Made by a program: the position numbers and the translations under genes. From Streptococcus suis (GTDB lineage Bacteria; Bacillota; Bacilli; Lactobacillales; Streptococcaceae), in assembly GCF_002960625.1 (NCBI RefSeq), contig NZ_POJH01000017.1, positions 1 to 64,000 on the forward strand: DNA of 64,000 bases. Reading direction: 5' to 3'. Positions within the stretch are counted from its first letter, which is position 1. The number at the start of each line of letters is the position of its first letter. Positions 19,064-26,938 of this stretch are shown here, piece after piece. The notes under the pieces were generated by a model that had not been told where the DNA came from, ran no database searches, and saw only the letters and a program-made list of their open reading frames with translations.

Positions 19064-19167
19064 AAATAAGAAGTTAGGAGAATGGGGACAGGATTGGATA
19101 ATGGGTCAATAACGATTGGAATTGATAGCAACAAAGCGAGTACAATAATTGATATATTCTTTTTCAT
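19060..19167 (-). CDS. Short hydrophobic peptide (candidate Rgg pheromone precursor)
   Basis: A 35-residue gene on the minus strand. It opens MKKNISIIVLALLLSIPIV: two lysines and then a hydrophobic core. After Asp21 comes a hydrophobic tail ending NPVPILLTSYF. This matches the plan of SHP pheromone precursors: basic start, hydrophobic leader, and an acidic residue just before the mature C-terminus. The ribosome binding site GAGGTG lies 6 nt upstream of the ATG, and a TATACT -10 (complement of 19191-19196) lies upstream of that. Its stop codon overlaps the rgg stop on the other strand by 4 bp. It is longer than the classic 20-23 residue SHPs. The mature form is unknown. Confidence 0.75.
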   Translation of the reverse strand: MKKNISIIVLALLLSIPIVIDPLSNPVPILLTSYF

Positions 19168-19221
19168 AGAACGCACCTCTTTTTCTTTTTAGTATAGCAC
19201 AACATTTTATTTGTTAAAATG

Positions 19222-19268
19222 ACTTACATATTTGTAAGTTTAAAAAATTGACTTACAGATTTGTAAGT
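19222..19268. promoter_or_regulatory. Twin 18-bp palindromes between the peptide gene and the secreted-peptide operon
   Basis: Two sites, each with arms ACTTACA/TGTAAGT and a 4-nt centre (TATT at 19222-19239, GATT at 19251-19268), are spaced 29 bp centre to centre. They lie in the divergent region between the short-peptide gene (minus strand) and the operon starting at 19333 (plus strand). They look like binding sites for a dimeric regulator, probably the adjacent Rgg. Confidence 0.75.
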
Positions 19269-19332
19269 GGACTTTATTTCGTTTTGAAGATGATACAATG
19301 TAGATGTACTATAAAAAGATAGGAGTAGTCTT

Positions 19333-19914
19333 ATGAAAAAGAAGTTCTTAGCAGTTACTATGCTGTTTTCATTGGTTTTTCCAGCTTCTTTAGTGTTTGC
19401 TGAGTCTCATGGAGACCACTCTAGTCACGGAGACCATTCTGAGGCTGTTGTTATTAGTGAAATGGCTGAAGGTCAGTTGATTGTGGAGCAACAAATAGAG
19501 GTTGCAGCACAGACGGAGCCTCTATATAGTTTTGAAGAAATCTTAGATCTACCAAATGAGGCTTTTCCGAATGCGACTCCTGATGAGGTGGAGAGTATTA
19601 AAGGTATGATTGAAGCCACTATGGATTACAATCATTCTGATATGAAGGTACCGTTATCAATGGTATATATTGATAAGACCGCAGAAAATTCAGATGCAAT
19701 TCTTTCAGGCGGTGGTCTTCCATACTGTTTAGATAATAATGGTTGGGGATACCAAAATTTTATTACCTCAGATTGTAACATAGCTATGGCAGTTGTTAGC
19801 CAATGTGTTTATGAATCTATCATTAAGAATCCCAATTTGCGTTACTGTAGAGCGGATTTATATAGAAATTGTTCTCCTAGGATTGGTCACAGTCCATATT
19901 GGCATAGACATTAA
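19333..19914 (+). CDS. Secreted Cys/His-rich protein, possible peptide precursor
   Basis: 193 residues, family not recognised. A Sec signal peptide (about 1-23, cut after VFA) is followed by a His-rich start, ESHGDHSSHGDHSE, that could bind metal. An acidic middle (about 40-120) looks like a pro-region. A short Gly run (126-128) is followed by a distinct C-terminal part (about 129-193) with five Cys (132, 148, 158, 172, 180), aromatic residues and a His-rich end (PYWHRH). This layout suggests a secreted precursor whose C-terminal peptide is cut free, perhaps by the neighbouring protease. It could be a bacteriocin-like peptide, a toxin or a metal-binding protein. The ribosome binding site is AGGAG before ATG 19333. 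Confidence 0.7.
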   Translation: MKKKFLAVTMLFSLVFPASLVFAESHGDHSSHGDHSEAVVISEMAEGQLIVEQQIEVAAQTEPLYSFEEILDLPNEAFPNATPDEVESIKGMIEATMDYNHSDMKVPLSMVYIDKTAENSDAILSGGGLPYCLDNNGWGYQNFITSDCNIAMAVVSQCVYESIIKNPNLRYCRADLYRNCSPRIGHSPYWHRH

Positions 19915-19950
19915 TAAATGTGTTTGTATAAAATTAGAAGGAGTTGCAGG

Positions 19951-21054
19951 TTGATTCAAAAAATACTAAGACTGTTTGGGCTTGTTAGTTGTCTTCTTGC
20001 CTTGGTTTGTGCGGTGGTATTTAGAGAGGGGCTGGTTTCCAATCCACTTGGTCAATTTTCGGGTTTTCCACTTAACCACCAGCATACAGGTTGGGGAACA
20101 TCGCGTTATTATCCCAACATTGATCCGACAGCAAAGCCGACTCAGGAGGTCAGAGTTGCTATCATTGACTCTGGTATAAGGGAAGAAGCGGTAGATGAGT
20201 TTTATGTTGAGGATATGCAAGTTTTTTCCACTTCAACCTCTGTCTTTGATACCATTGGTCACGGGACAAAGATTGCCAGTATCATTGGTGCTAAGAATAA
20301 TCATGTGCTAACGCTGGGATTGAGCCCGGAAGCAAGATTGTTTTCCTACAAGGTAACGGATGATGACGGGACGATAAAAAATGACTACCTTGTCAAAGCT
20401 GTTCAGCAGGCTATTGAAGATCATGTTGATGTTGTGAATCTGAGTATGGTGGTGACCAATCCAAGTAAAGAATTGGAAGATGTGGTTGAAGCCTACCTTC
20501 AACAAGGTGGCTATATGGTTGTCCCAGCTTATGATTTGAAAAAGGTAGAGGCCCTAAACCCTCTTTTGACGATTGAAGGGGTTGTCTCCGTAGGTACCTA
20601 CAATGAATTTTTTACGTTATTGAATCCGCAGGAAGAGATTGCTTACTACGCACCGTACTCTCAAGAAACGCTGTCAATGGAAAACAGGATTGTACGAAGC
20701 GAGGGTTCCTCTTTTAGCACGGCCTTTGTTTCGGGGACAATTGCCCACTTGCTCTCCGTCGGACAAACCGATGCAGAAATCACCAAGCAACTAGATGACT
20801 TTTTTAGTGCACGGTCTGTGAAGAGCAAGCAGTCTCCATTGTTGGCTGGTTATGAAACGCATCAAGCTTTGGTAAATAACAGCTACACAGTGCTCTCTCT
20901 ATCTCTGATAGGTCTTCTTGTTTTCCAGACAATCCTAGGGATACTCACCGCGAGAAAAGAGAGTGAGGTGCGGGGTGCTTATATGCGGTACATCGTTGTA
21001 ACGGACGTGTTACTGGTTATTCTTGCCTTGTTAATTTTGCCGACTCAAATGTGA
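19951..21054 (+). CDS. Membrane-tethered subtilisin-like (S8) protease
   Basis: 367 residues from TTG 19951, chosen because AAGGAG lies 7 nt upstream; an in-frame ATG at 19918 would add a charged extension and has no site. One N-terminal helix (about 5-24) is followed by an S8 domain with Asp in AIIDSG, His in GHGTKIAS and Ser in GSSFSTAFVSG. Two C-terminal membrane helices (about 312-330 and 345-365) follow. The usual oxyanion Asn motif (AAGN) is replaced by VVPAYD, so the oxyanion residue seems to be Asp or missing. It should act outside the membrane. It is 36 bp after the secreted-protein gene, in the same operon, which suggests it processes that product (inference). Confidence 0.82.
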   Translation: MIQKILRLFGLVSCLLALVCAVVFREGLVSNPLGQFSGFPLNHQHTGWGTSRYYPNIDPTAKPTQEVRVAIIDSGIREEAVDEFYVEDMQVFSTSTSVFDTIGHGTKIASIIGAKNNHVLTLGLSPEARLFSYKVTDDDGTIKNDYLVKAVQQAIEDHVDVVNLSMVVTNPSKELEDVVEAYLQQGGYMVVPAYDLKKVEALNPLLTIEGVVSVGTYNEFFTLLNPQEEIAYYAPYSQETLSMENRIVRSEGSSFSTAFVSGTIAHLLSVGQTDAEITKQLDDFFSARSVKSKQSPLLAGYETHQALVNNSYTVLSLSLIGLLVFQTILGILTARKESEVRGAYMRYIVVTDVLLVILALLILPTQM

Positions 21055-21062
21055 GGTGTTAG

Positions 21063-21257
21063 ATGGAATTAATTTCAATTGTGTTCGTTGTCCTTATTGT
21101 TGGAGTTCAAGTCTATTTTTCGACAAGGTACTTTGCTAAGGCTACTTCCAAGCTACAAAAAGGATTTGTCGTCGTAACGTCCCTCTTTCAAATTGTATTT
21201 TCAATCTGGTTGATGCTGTTTGTTACACTGGGATATTTCGGTAGTATTCATTTTTGA
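21063..21257 (+). CDS. Small two-helix membrane protein, possible immunity protein
   Basis: 64 residues with two hydrophobic helices (about 2-20 and 36-58) joined by a basic loop (RYFAKATSKLQKG). No family was recognised. The ribosome binding site GAGGTG overlaps the protease stop region, and the ATG lies 8 bp after that stop, so it is coupled to the protease. Small membrane proteins at the end of secreted-peptide operons often give self-protection; that role is inference from position only. The operon ends at the terminator at 21271. Confidence 0.65.
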   Translation: MELISIVFVVLIVGVQVYFSTRYFAKATSKLQKGFVVVTSLFQIVFSIWLMLFVTLGYFGSIHF

Positions 21258-21270
21258 TGAGATTTTTTTG

Positions 21271-21296
21271 CCTCCTATACTCATAGGAGGTTTTCT
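21271..21296 (+). terminator. Terminator of the secreted-peptide/protease operon
   Basis: The perfect 8-bp stem CCTCCTAT/ATAGGAGG with a 4-nt loop is followed by TTTTCT, 14 bp after the 64-residue gene. Confidence 0.88.
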
Positions 21297-21300
21297 ATAT

Positions 21301-21329
21301 TTGAAAAATTCCCCAAGTTAGCATACAAT
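21301..21329 (+). promoter_or_regulatory. tsaB promoter
   Basis: TTGAAA (21301-21306) and TACAAT (21324-21329) are 17 bp apart, 32 bp before tsaB. Confidence 0.7.
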
Positions 21330-21360
21330 AGAAGGTAGTATTGTAAGGAAAGAGAAAAAG

Positions 21361-22044
21361 ATGAAAATACTAGCTTTGGACAGCTCCAATCAGGCTCTTT
21401 CGGTGGCCTTGGTGGAGGACGGTCGTTTGCAGGCGGAAACCCTGCTGGCCGTTAAGAAAAATCATAGTATCAGCCTCATGCCTGTGGTCGATTTTTTGGT
21501 GGCTCAGGTAGGCTGGACGCCCAAAGACTTGGATAGGATTGTGGTCGCTCAGGGGCCAGGCTCCTACACGGGTCTACGGGTGGCGGTGGCGACTGCCAAG
21601 ACCCTGGCCTACACTCTCAAGATTGACTTGGTGGGGCTATCCAGTCTTCAGTCCCTGGTTCCCCCTAGCCTGACGGGTCTGGTGGTGCCCGTCATCGATG
21701 CCCGCCGTAACTGCGTCTATGCAGGTTTTTATGAAAATGGCAGAGCAGTTGAGGAAGATAAGTACTGGTCTTTTGATGACTTGCTTTCTAGCCTGTCTGG
21801 CAAGGAAAACATCACCTTTGTCGGAGAAGTAGAAAACTTTATCAATCAAATCGAGCAAGCTCTGCCAACTGCCCATTACCAAACTAGTCTGCCGTCTGCC
21901 TATCAGCTGGCGGTGCTTGGTCAAGACTTGCCAGCGGTAGATGTCACCAGCTTTGAGCCTAGCTATCTCAAGCGAGTAGAGGCAGAGGAGAACTGGCTCA
22001 AGGACAACCAAGCTGGTTCAGAAAGTTATATCAAGCGTGTATGA
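21361..22044 (+). CDS. tsaB: tRNA t6A synthesis protein TsaB
   Basis: 227 residues. An ASKHA-fold paralogue of TsaD that lacks the catalytic metal site and acts as its partner in making N6-threonylcarbamoyladenosine at tRNA position 37. It opens MKILALDSSNQALSVALVED, and the conserved GPGSYTGLRVAVATAKTLAY segment (about 67-86) is present. Length is normal. It is the first gene of tsaB-rimI-tsaD, with the rimI start overlapping its stop (ATGA). The locus is noticeably more GC-rich than its neighbours. Confidence 0.93.
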   Translation: MKILALDSSNQALSVALVEDGRLQAETLLAVKKNHSISLMPVVDFLVAQVGWTPKDLDRIVVAQGPGSYTGLRVAVATAKTLAYTLKIDLVGLSSLQSLVPPSLTGLVVPVIDARRNCVYAGFYENGRAVEEDKYWSFDDLLSSLSGKENITFVGEVENFINQIEQALPTAHYQTSLPSAYQLAVLGQDLPAVDVTSFEPSYLKRVEAEENWLKDNQAGSESYIKRV

Positions 22045-22481
22045 TAGAGATTAAACACTACGATGGTCAGGAAAATCTGGCAGGGGCTGTTTTGGCAGTT
22101 ATGCAGTCGGTCTATGACCAATCTCCATGGACTGTAGAGCAGATTGCCTCTAGCATGGCTAGTCAGGATGAGGATTATTATCTGGCCTATGAGGGTCAGG
22201 AGCTAGTCGGTTTTTTGGCTGTGCAGACGGTGCTGGATGAGATGGAAATCTTGCAGATTGCTGTTAGGGCTGATTTTCAGAGGTTGGGAATCGCCAGTCA
22301 ACTGATGGCTGCTGTGATGGACTGGGATGGGGACATCTTCCTCGAAGTGAGGGAGTCCAATAGCGCAGCTCAGGCCCTCTATACACGCCAGCATTTTACC
22401 AAAATAGGAAAAAGAAAAGACTACTACCGTAATCCTGTCGAGGACGCGGTGATAATGAAGAGAGAACGTGATGAAAGATAG
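22041..22481 (+). CDS. rimI: Ribosomal protein S18-alanine N-acetyltransferase RimI
   Basis: 146 residues, a GNAT fold that acetylates the N-terminal Ala of S18. The acetyl-CoA loop is [17 protein letters not shown] (about 73-90), and the RimI-typical [17 protein letters not shown] region is present. It is coupled to tsaB by a 4-bp overlap and to tsaD by an 11-bp overlap. This is the usual rimI placement between tsaB and tsaD in many Firmicutes, which supports the name over a generic GNAT. Confidence 0.88.
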   Translation: MIEIKHYDGQENLAGAVLAVMQSVYDQSPWTVEQIASSMASQDEDYYLAYEGQELVGFLAVQTVLDEMEILQIAVRADFQRLGIASQLMAAVMDWDGDIFLEVRESNSAAQALYTRQHFTKIGKRKDYYRNPVEDAVIMKRERDER

Positions 22482-23478
22482 ATTGATTTTGGCGATTGAG
22501 ACCTCCTGTGACGAGACCTCGGTGGCTGTTTTGCGAAATGAGGCGGAGCTTTTGTCCAATGTCATTGCCAGCCAGATTGCCAGCCACCAGCGGTTTGGTG
22601 GGGTGGTGCCTGAGGTGGCCAGCCGTCACCATGTAGAAGTGATTACGACCTGTATCGAGGAGGCCTTGTTGGAGGCAGAGGTGACGGCAGAGGACCTGAC
22701 GGCTGTGGCTGTGACCTATGGGCCTGGCTTGGTCGGCGCCTTGCTAGTCGGGATTTCGGCTGCCAAGGCCTTTGCCTGGGCTAATGGTTTGCCACTCATT
22801 CCTGTCAACCACATGGCAGGGCATTTGATGGCGGCGCGTGCGGTTAAGGAATTGGAGTTTCCGCTCTTGGCCCTTTTGGTCAGCGGTGGGCACACGGAGT
22901 TGGTCTATGTCTCAGAGGCGGGCGACTACAAGATTGTCGGCGAAACGCGAGATGATGCGGTCGGTGAGGCCTATGACAAGGTGGGACGGGTCATGGGTCT
23001 GCCCTATCCAGCTGGTCGGGTGATTGATGAGTTGGCACATGAGGGGCAGGACATTTATGACTTCCCACGGGCTATGATCAAGGAAGATAATCTGGAGTTT
23101 TCTTTCTCAGGTTTGAAATCCGCCTTTATCAACCTCTACCACAATACCCAGCAAAAAGGGGAAAGCTTGTCCAATGCGGACCTGTCAGCTTCCTTCCAAG
23201 CCTGTGTCATGGACATTCTCATGGCCAAGACCAAGAAGGCTTTGGAGCAATACCCTGTCAAGACCTTGGTGGTGGCGGGCGGTGTGGCAGCTAATCAGGG
23301 CTTACGAGAGCGATTGGCTGCTGAAATCACCGATGTGGAGGTTATCATTCCCCCGCTTCGCCTCTGCGGTGACAATGCAGGCATGATTGCCTTGGCAGCG
23401 GTCAGTGAGTACAATAAGGAAAACTTCGCTGGCTGGGACCTCAATGCCAAGCCCAGTCTGGCTTTTGAGAATTTGTAA
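22471..23478 (+). CDS. tsaD: tRNA t6A threonylcarbamoyltransferase TsaD
   Basis: 335 residues. The catalytic subunit that transfers threonylcarbamoyl to A37 of ANN-decoding tRNAs. It opens [20 protein letters not shown]; metal ligands are in [10 protein letters not shown] (about 110-119), and the nucleotide motif [10 protein letters not shown] is present. Start ATG 22471 is used; an adjacent GTG at 22468 gives one extra residue. It is third in the tsaB-rimI-tsaD operon, with a terminator right after. Confidence 0.95.
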   Translation: MKDRLILAIETSCDETSVAVLRNEAELLSNVIASQIASHQRFGGVVPEVASRHHVEVITTCIEEALLEAEVTAEDLTAVAVTYGPGLVGALLVGISAAKAFAWANGLPLIPVNHMAGHLMAARAVKELEFPLLALLVSGGHTELVYVSEAGDYKIVGETRDDAVGEAYDKVGRVMGLPYPAGRVIDELAHEGQDIYDFPRAMIKEDNLEFSFSGLKSAFINLYHNTQQKGESLSNADLSASFQACVMDILMAKTKKALEQYPVKTLVVAGGVAANQGLRERLAAEITDVEVIIPPLRLCGDNAGMIALAAVSEYNKENFAGWDLNAKPSLAFENL

Positions 23479-23487
23479 GAAAGATGG

Positions 23488-23506
23488 GTCGCGAAAGCGA
23501 CTTTTT
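23488..23506 (+). terminator. Terminator of tsaB-rimI-tsaD
   Basis: The stem GTCGC-GAAA-GCGAC is followed by five T. It is short but GC-rich with a GNRA loop. Confidence 0.75.
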
Positions 23507-23509
23507 CTG

Positions 23510-23538
23510 TTGACGGAGGGGGGCTTGTCCTCTATACT
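23510..23538 (+). promoter_or_regulatory. azlCD promoter
   Basis: TTGACG (23510-23515) and TATACT (23533-23538) are 17 bp apart, 34 bp before azlC. I see no CodY-type box. Confidence 0.75.
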
Positions 23539-23572
23539 AGAATGATATAACTTGCTTTTCAAAGGAGAGAAG

Positions 23573-24274
23573 ATGAAAAAAGAGGATTTTCGTGAGGGTC
23601 TGCGGGACGCTATTCCCACAGCTCTGGGCTATGCTAGTATTGGCCTAGCCTGCGGTGTGGTATCGGTTAACTCCGGCATTTCTGCGGTGGACATGGGGCT
23701 GATGAGCCTTTTGGTCTATGCAGGAAGTGCCCAGTTTGTTATGTGTGCTATGATTTTGGCAGGGGCGCCCTTGGTGTCCATTGCAGTGACGGTTTTCTTT
23801 GTCAACCTGCGGAATTTCCTCATGTGCCTCCATACGACGACCATTTTTCAGGGCAACAGTCTGGGGTCTAATATCCTGATTGGCTCTTTTGTGACGGATG
23901 AGTCCTATGCGGTGCTGCTCCGTAAGCATATTGAGGACAAGAAGATTGCACCAAGCTGGATGTACGGCAACAACTTTGCGAGCTACGCTTCTTGGGTTAC
24001 ATTTACGACTCTAGGCAATCTGATTGGTGGTCTTATTCCAAATCCTGAGCAATTTGGGTTGGACTTTGCCTTGGTCGCTATGTTCGTCGGGATTTTCTCA
24101 GGGCAACTAGAGGCGATGGCTCGGACTATTCCTTTGAAAAAAATCGGCTTGATTTTGCTGGCGGTTGGTCTAGCCTATGTCGGCCTGTCTGTGCTAGTGT
24201 CGTCTTATGTTGCTGTGCTCTTGGCGACGATTTTGGGTTGTTTTGTGGGGGTGATGATTGATGATAAAAACTAG
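23573..24274 (+). CDS. azlC: Branched-chain amino acid transporter, large subunit AzlC
   Basis: 233 residues and a multi-helix membrane protein of the AzlC family, which exports branched-chain amino acids or their analogues as a pair with AzlD. The N-terminus FREGLRDAIPTALGYASIGLACGV and the following YAGSAQFV region are typical. Start ATG 23573 follows AAAGGAG; an in-frame ATG at 23552 lacks a site. The azlD start overlaps its end by 14 bp, so the two are coupled. Confidence 0.87.
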   Translation: MKKEDFREGLRDAIPTALGYASIGLACGVVSVNSGISAVDMGLMSLLVYAGSAQFVMCAMILAGAPLVSIAVTVFFVNLRNFLMCLHTTTIFQGNSLGSNILIGSFVTDESYAVLLRKHIEDKKIAPSWMYGNNFASYASWVTFTTLGNLIGGLIPNPEQFGLDFALVAMFVGIFSGQLEAMARTIPLKKIGLILLAVGLAYVGLSVLVSSYVAVLLATILGCFVGVMIDDKN

Positions 24275-24584
24275 TATTCTATTGATTATTCTAGCAGCGG
24301 CCCTAGTGACTTGGGTGCCACGCGTCCTGCCTTTTGTCCTGACACAGAACAAATCCCTGCCTCCAAAGTTGGTGAAATTTCTCAGCTTTCTACCCATCAC
24401 CATTATCTTTGCCCTGACCCTCTCTAGCATCATGGACGAAGAAGTGGGCTCGCTACCTAGCCTGCTCCCTGTCGAAAGCCTAGCCCTCCTTCCGACCTTC
24501 TGGGTGGTTTTGAAGACAAAAAATATCCTCTTGGCTGTCCTGGTTGGCGTTCTGACGACTGCTGCCCTCCGCTTGCTTTTTTAG
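24261..24584 (+). CDS. azlD: Branched-chain amino acid transporter, small subunit AzlD
   Basis: 107 residues with four hydrophobic helices, matching the AzlD small subunit. The family hallmark VTWVPRVLPFVL (about residues 14-25) is clear. It starts with ATG 24261 inside the azlC end and works with AzlC. The next gene starts 9 bp later and may be co-transcribed. Confidence 0.85.
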   Translation: MIKTSILLIILAAALVTWVPRVLPFVLTQNKSLPPKLVKFLSFLPITIIFALTLSSIMDEEVGSLPSLLPVESLALLPTFWVVLKTKNILLAVLVGVLTTAALRLLF

Positions 24585-24593
24585 GAGGGACTT

Positions 24594-25616
24594 ATGGTAA
24601 AGGAAAATGCCAGAGGTATGGTACTTTGTATAGTCTTGGCTGGAATAAGCTGGTGCTTAGGAAGTTGGTTTTCAGTAGTGGGTGGGCCCGTTTTTGCCCT
24701 TCTAATCGGGATGAGCCTGCATTCTTACATTTCAAGGAAAAATTCATTTCAGTCAGGCTTGACCTTTACCTCTAAGAAGATTTTGCAGTATGCGGTGATT
24801 TGTTTGGGATTTGGATTAAACTTATCTGCGGTCTTGGCAGTCGGTCGCCAATCTCTACCGATTATTCTGTCAACCATCAGTTTTGCTTTGATTTTGGCAT
24901 TCCTGATGTGGAAAATCTTGCCCATTTCATCTCATCTGGCGACCTTGATTGGCGTAGGGACCTCTATCTGTGGAGGCTCTGCCATTGCGGCGACAGCTCC
25001 CGTTATTCAGGCAGATGATGAGGATGTGGCTCAGGCTATCTCAGTCATCTTTCTCTTTAATGTTTTGGCGGCTTTGATTTTTCCGACTTTGGCAACTTGG
25101 CTTGGGTTTTCGACCGATTCGGGTCAGGCCTTTGGGATCTTCGCCGGAACGGCGGTCAATGACACCTCGTCGGTCACCGCGACAGCAGCCACTTGGGACA
25201 GCCTTTACGGACTGGGCAGTCAGACCTTGGACACGGCAGTGACCGTCAAGCTGACGCGGACTCTGGCAATTATTCCCATTACGTCGGTTTTGGCGATTTG
25301 GCAGGCTCGAGGAAAGGGAGTTCAGGCAGACAAGCAGTCCCTCTTGGCAAGTTTTCCGACCTTTATCCTCTATTTTATCTTGGCTAGTCTGGTGACTACA
25401 ATGGCAGGTCATGTTGGATTGGGGACGGATCTTTTTGGCCCGCTCAAAACCCTGTCCAAGTTTCTCATTTGTATGGCCATGGCTGCTATTGGCTTGCGGA
25501 CCAATTTATTTTCCTTGGTGAAAAATGGCAGAGCTGCACTCTTGGTCGGACTGGTTTGCTGGCTGGGAGTGATGGTGCTGACACTGGTTTGGCAGGTAAT
25601 TTTGGGAATTTGGTAA
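24594..25616 (+). CDS. YeiH-family putative sulfate exporter
   Basis: 340 residues with about ten hydrophobic helices. It fits the YeiH/UPF0324 family: the GLTFTSKKILQYAVICLGFGLN start region, GVGTSICGGSAIAA (about 121-134) and FAGTAVNDTSSVTA (about 182-195) are the conserved motifs. Some members have been linked to sulfate or other anion export; the substrate here is unknown. It is close behind azlD and ends at a bidirectional-looking terminator. Confidence 0.83.
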   Translation: MVKENARGMVLCIVLAGISWCLGSWFSVVGGPVFALLIGMSLHSYISRKNSFQSGLTFTSKKILQYAVICLGFGLNLSAVLAVGRQSLPIILSTISFALILAFLMWKILPISSHLATLIGVGTSICGGSAIAATAPVIQADDEDVAQAISVIFLFNVLAALIFPTLATWLGFSTDSGQAFGIFAGTAVNDTSSVTATAATWDSLYGLGSQTLDTAVTVKLTRTLAIIPITSVLAIWQARGKGVQADKQSLLASFPTFILYFILASLVTTMAGHVGLGTDLFGPLKTLSKFLICMAMAAIGLRTNLFSLVKNGRAALLVGLVCWLGVMVLTLVWQVILGIW

Positions 25617-25624
25617 TAAAATAG

Positions 25625-25655
25625 AAAAATCCTAGTTTGGAGCTAGGATTTTTTT
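25625..25655 (+). terminator. Terminator after the YeiH-type gene
   Basis: The perfect 11-bp stem AAAAATCCTAG / CTAGGATTTTT (7-nt loop) has a run of T. It may also serve the convergent ald gene. Confidence 0.88.
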
Positions 25656-25736
25656 GTTTATATAGACCAGTTAATTATTTGACTTAAGCATAAATAGTAA
25701 CTGGAAAAGAATTTGCGTTTGTAATGATTGCTAGAT

Positions 25737-26834
25737 TTAGATGTCTGAATAGGCAAGTCCAAGCGAAGCAGCAACGGCTTGGTTGGTTACTTTTCCACGA
25801 TAGATGTTTAGGCCTGTTCGTAGGGCTGTGCTGTCAGCGATAGCTTGCTCTGCTCCCTTATTGGCTAATTCGAGAGCGTAAGGAAGGGTGGCATTTGTGA
25901 GTGCCTGAGTGGATGTACGAGCAACAGCACCAGGCATGTTGGCAACCGCATAGTGAACAACTCCGTCTACTAGATAGGTTGGATTGTCATGTGTGGTGAC
26001 ACGGTCGGCTGTTTCAATGATACCACCTTGGTCTACAGCAACATCGATGATGACAGAGCCAGGTTTCATACTAGCAACCATTTCCTTGGTCACTAATTTC
26101 GGTGCGCGTGCTCCAGGGATAAGGACTGCCCCAATCAATAGATCGGCATCTTTTACACTTTCAGTAATATTGAGTGTATTGGACATGAGAGTTTGAACCT
26201 TGCCATCGAATTGGGCGTCTAGTTCAGCCAGACGTTTTGGATTGATATCTAAAATCGTCACTTTTGCACCAAGTCCGACAGCCATTTGCGCAGCGTTGAC
26301 ACCGACATTTCCGCCACCGATGATCACCACATGACCTTTTTTGACCCCAGGAACACCACCTAGTAGAATACCCGAACCACCTTCAATCTTGGTAAGGAAT
26401 TGGGCGCCTAATTGTGTTGCCATGCGACCAGCAACCTCACTCATAGGATTTAGGAGAGGAAGTGTCCCATGATCAACAACTGTTTCGTAGCCGATGGCAA
26501 TCATATCGCCGTCTATCAAGGCTTGTGTCAATTCTGGTGCAGGAGCTAGGTGGAGATAGGTAAAGAGTAACAGGCCTGGACGAAAGAATGTGTATTCACT
26601 TTCTAGTGGTTCTTTAACCTTGAGCACCATATCGGCTGCCCAGGTTTCTTCGGCAGTATTTTTGAGAATGGCACCTTGTGCTTCATATTCTGCATCACTA
26701 TAACCAGATCCAAGACCTGCTCCTTTTTCTACCCAAACTTCGTGACCTGCTTGTGTAAAACTCAGGACACCTGCTGGTGTGATTCCGACACGATTTTCAT
26801 TGTTTTTAATCTCTTTAGGAACACCAATAATCAT
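25737..26834 (-). CDS. ald: Alanine dehydrogenase
   Basis: 365 residues. It interconverts L-alanine and pyruvate plus ammonia with NAD+. The N-terminus [20 protein letters not shown] is typical. Catalytic Lys lies in VLKVKEP and His in YLHLAP. The NAD site is [13 protein letters not shown] (about 170-182). Length is normal. ATG 26834 follows AAGGAG. It is a single-gene unit facing the YeiH-type gene. Confidence 0.94.
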   Translation of the reverse strand: MIIGVPKEIKNNENRVGITPAGVLSFTQAGHEVWVEKGAGLGSGYSDAEYEAQGAILKNTAEETWAADMVLKVKEPLESEYTFFRPGLLLFTYLHLAPAPELTQALIDGDMIAIGYETVVDHGTLPLLNPMSEVAGRMATQLGAQFLTKIEGGSGILLGGVPGVKKGHVVIIGGGNVGVNAAQMAVGLGAKVTILDINPKRLAELDAQFDGKVQTLMSNTLNITESVKDADLLIGAVLIPGARAPKLVTKEMVASMKPGSVIIDVAVDQGGIIETADRVTTHDNPTYLVDGVVHYAVANMPGAVARTSTQALTNATLPYALELANKGAEQAIADSTALRTGLNIYRGKVTNQAVAASLGLAYSDI

Positions 26835-26938
26835 AACAAATATTCTCCTTTAATAAATGTAGTATTCTTATAGTTTATCATAAAAGCGCTTTCTTGAAAA
26901 GACTAGACCTAGATACTCCATAAAAATAGTGTTACTTA

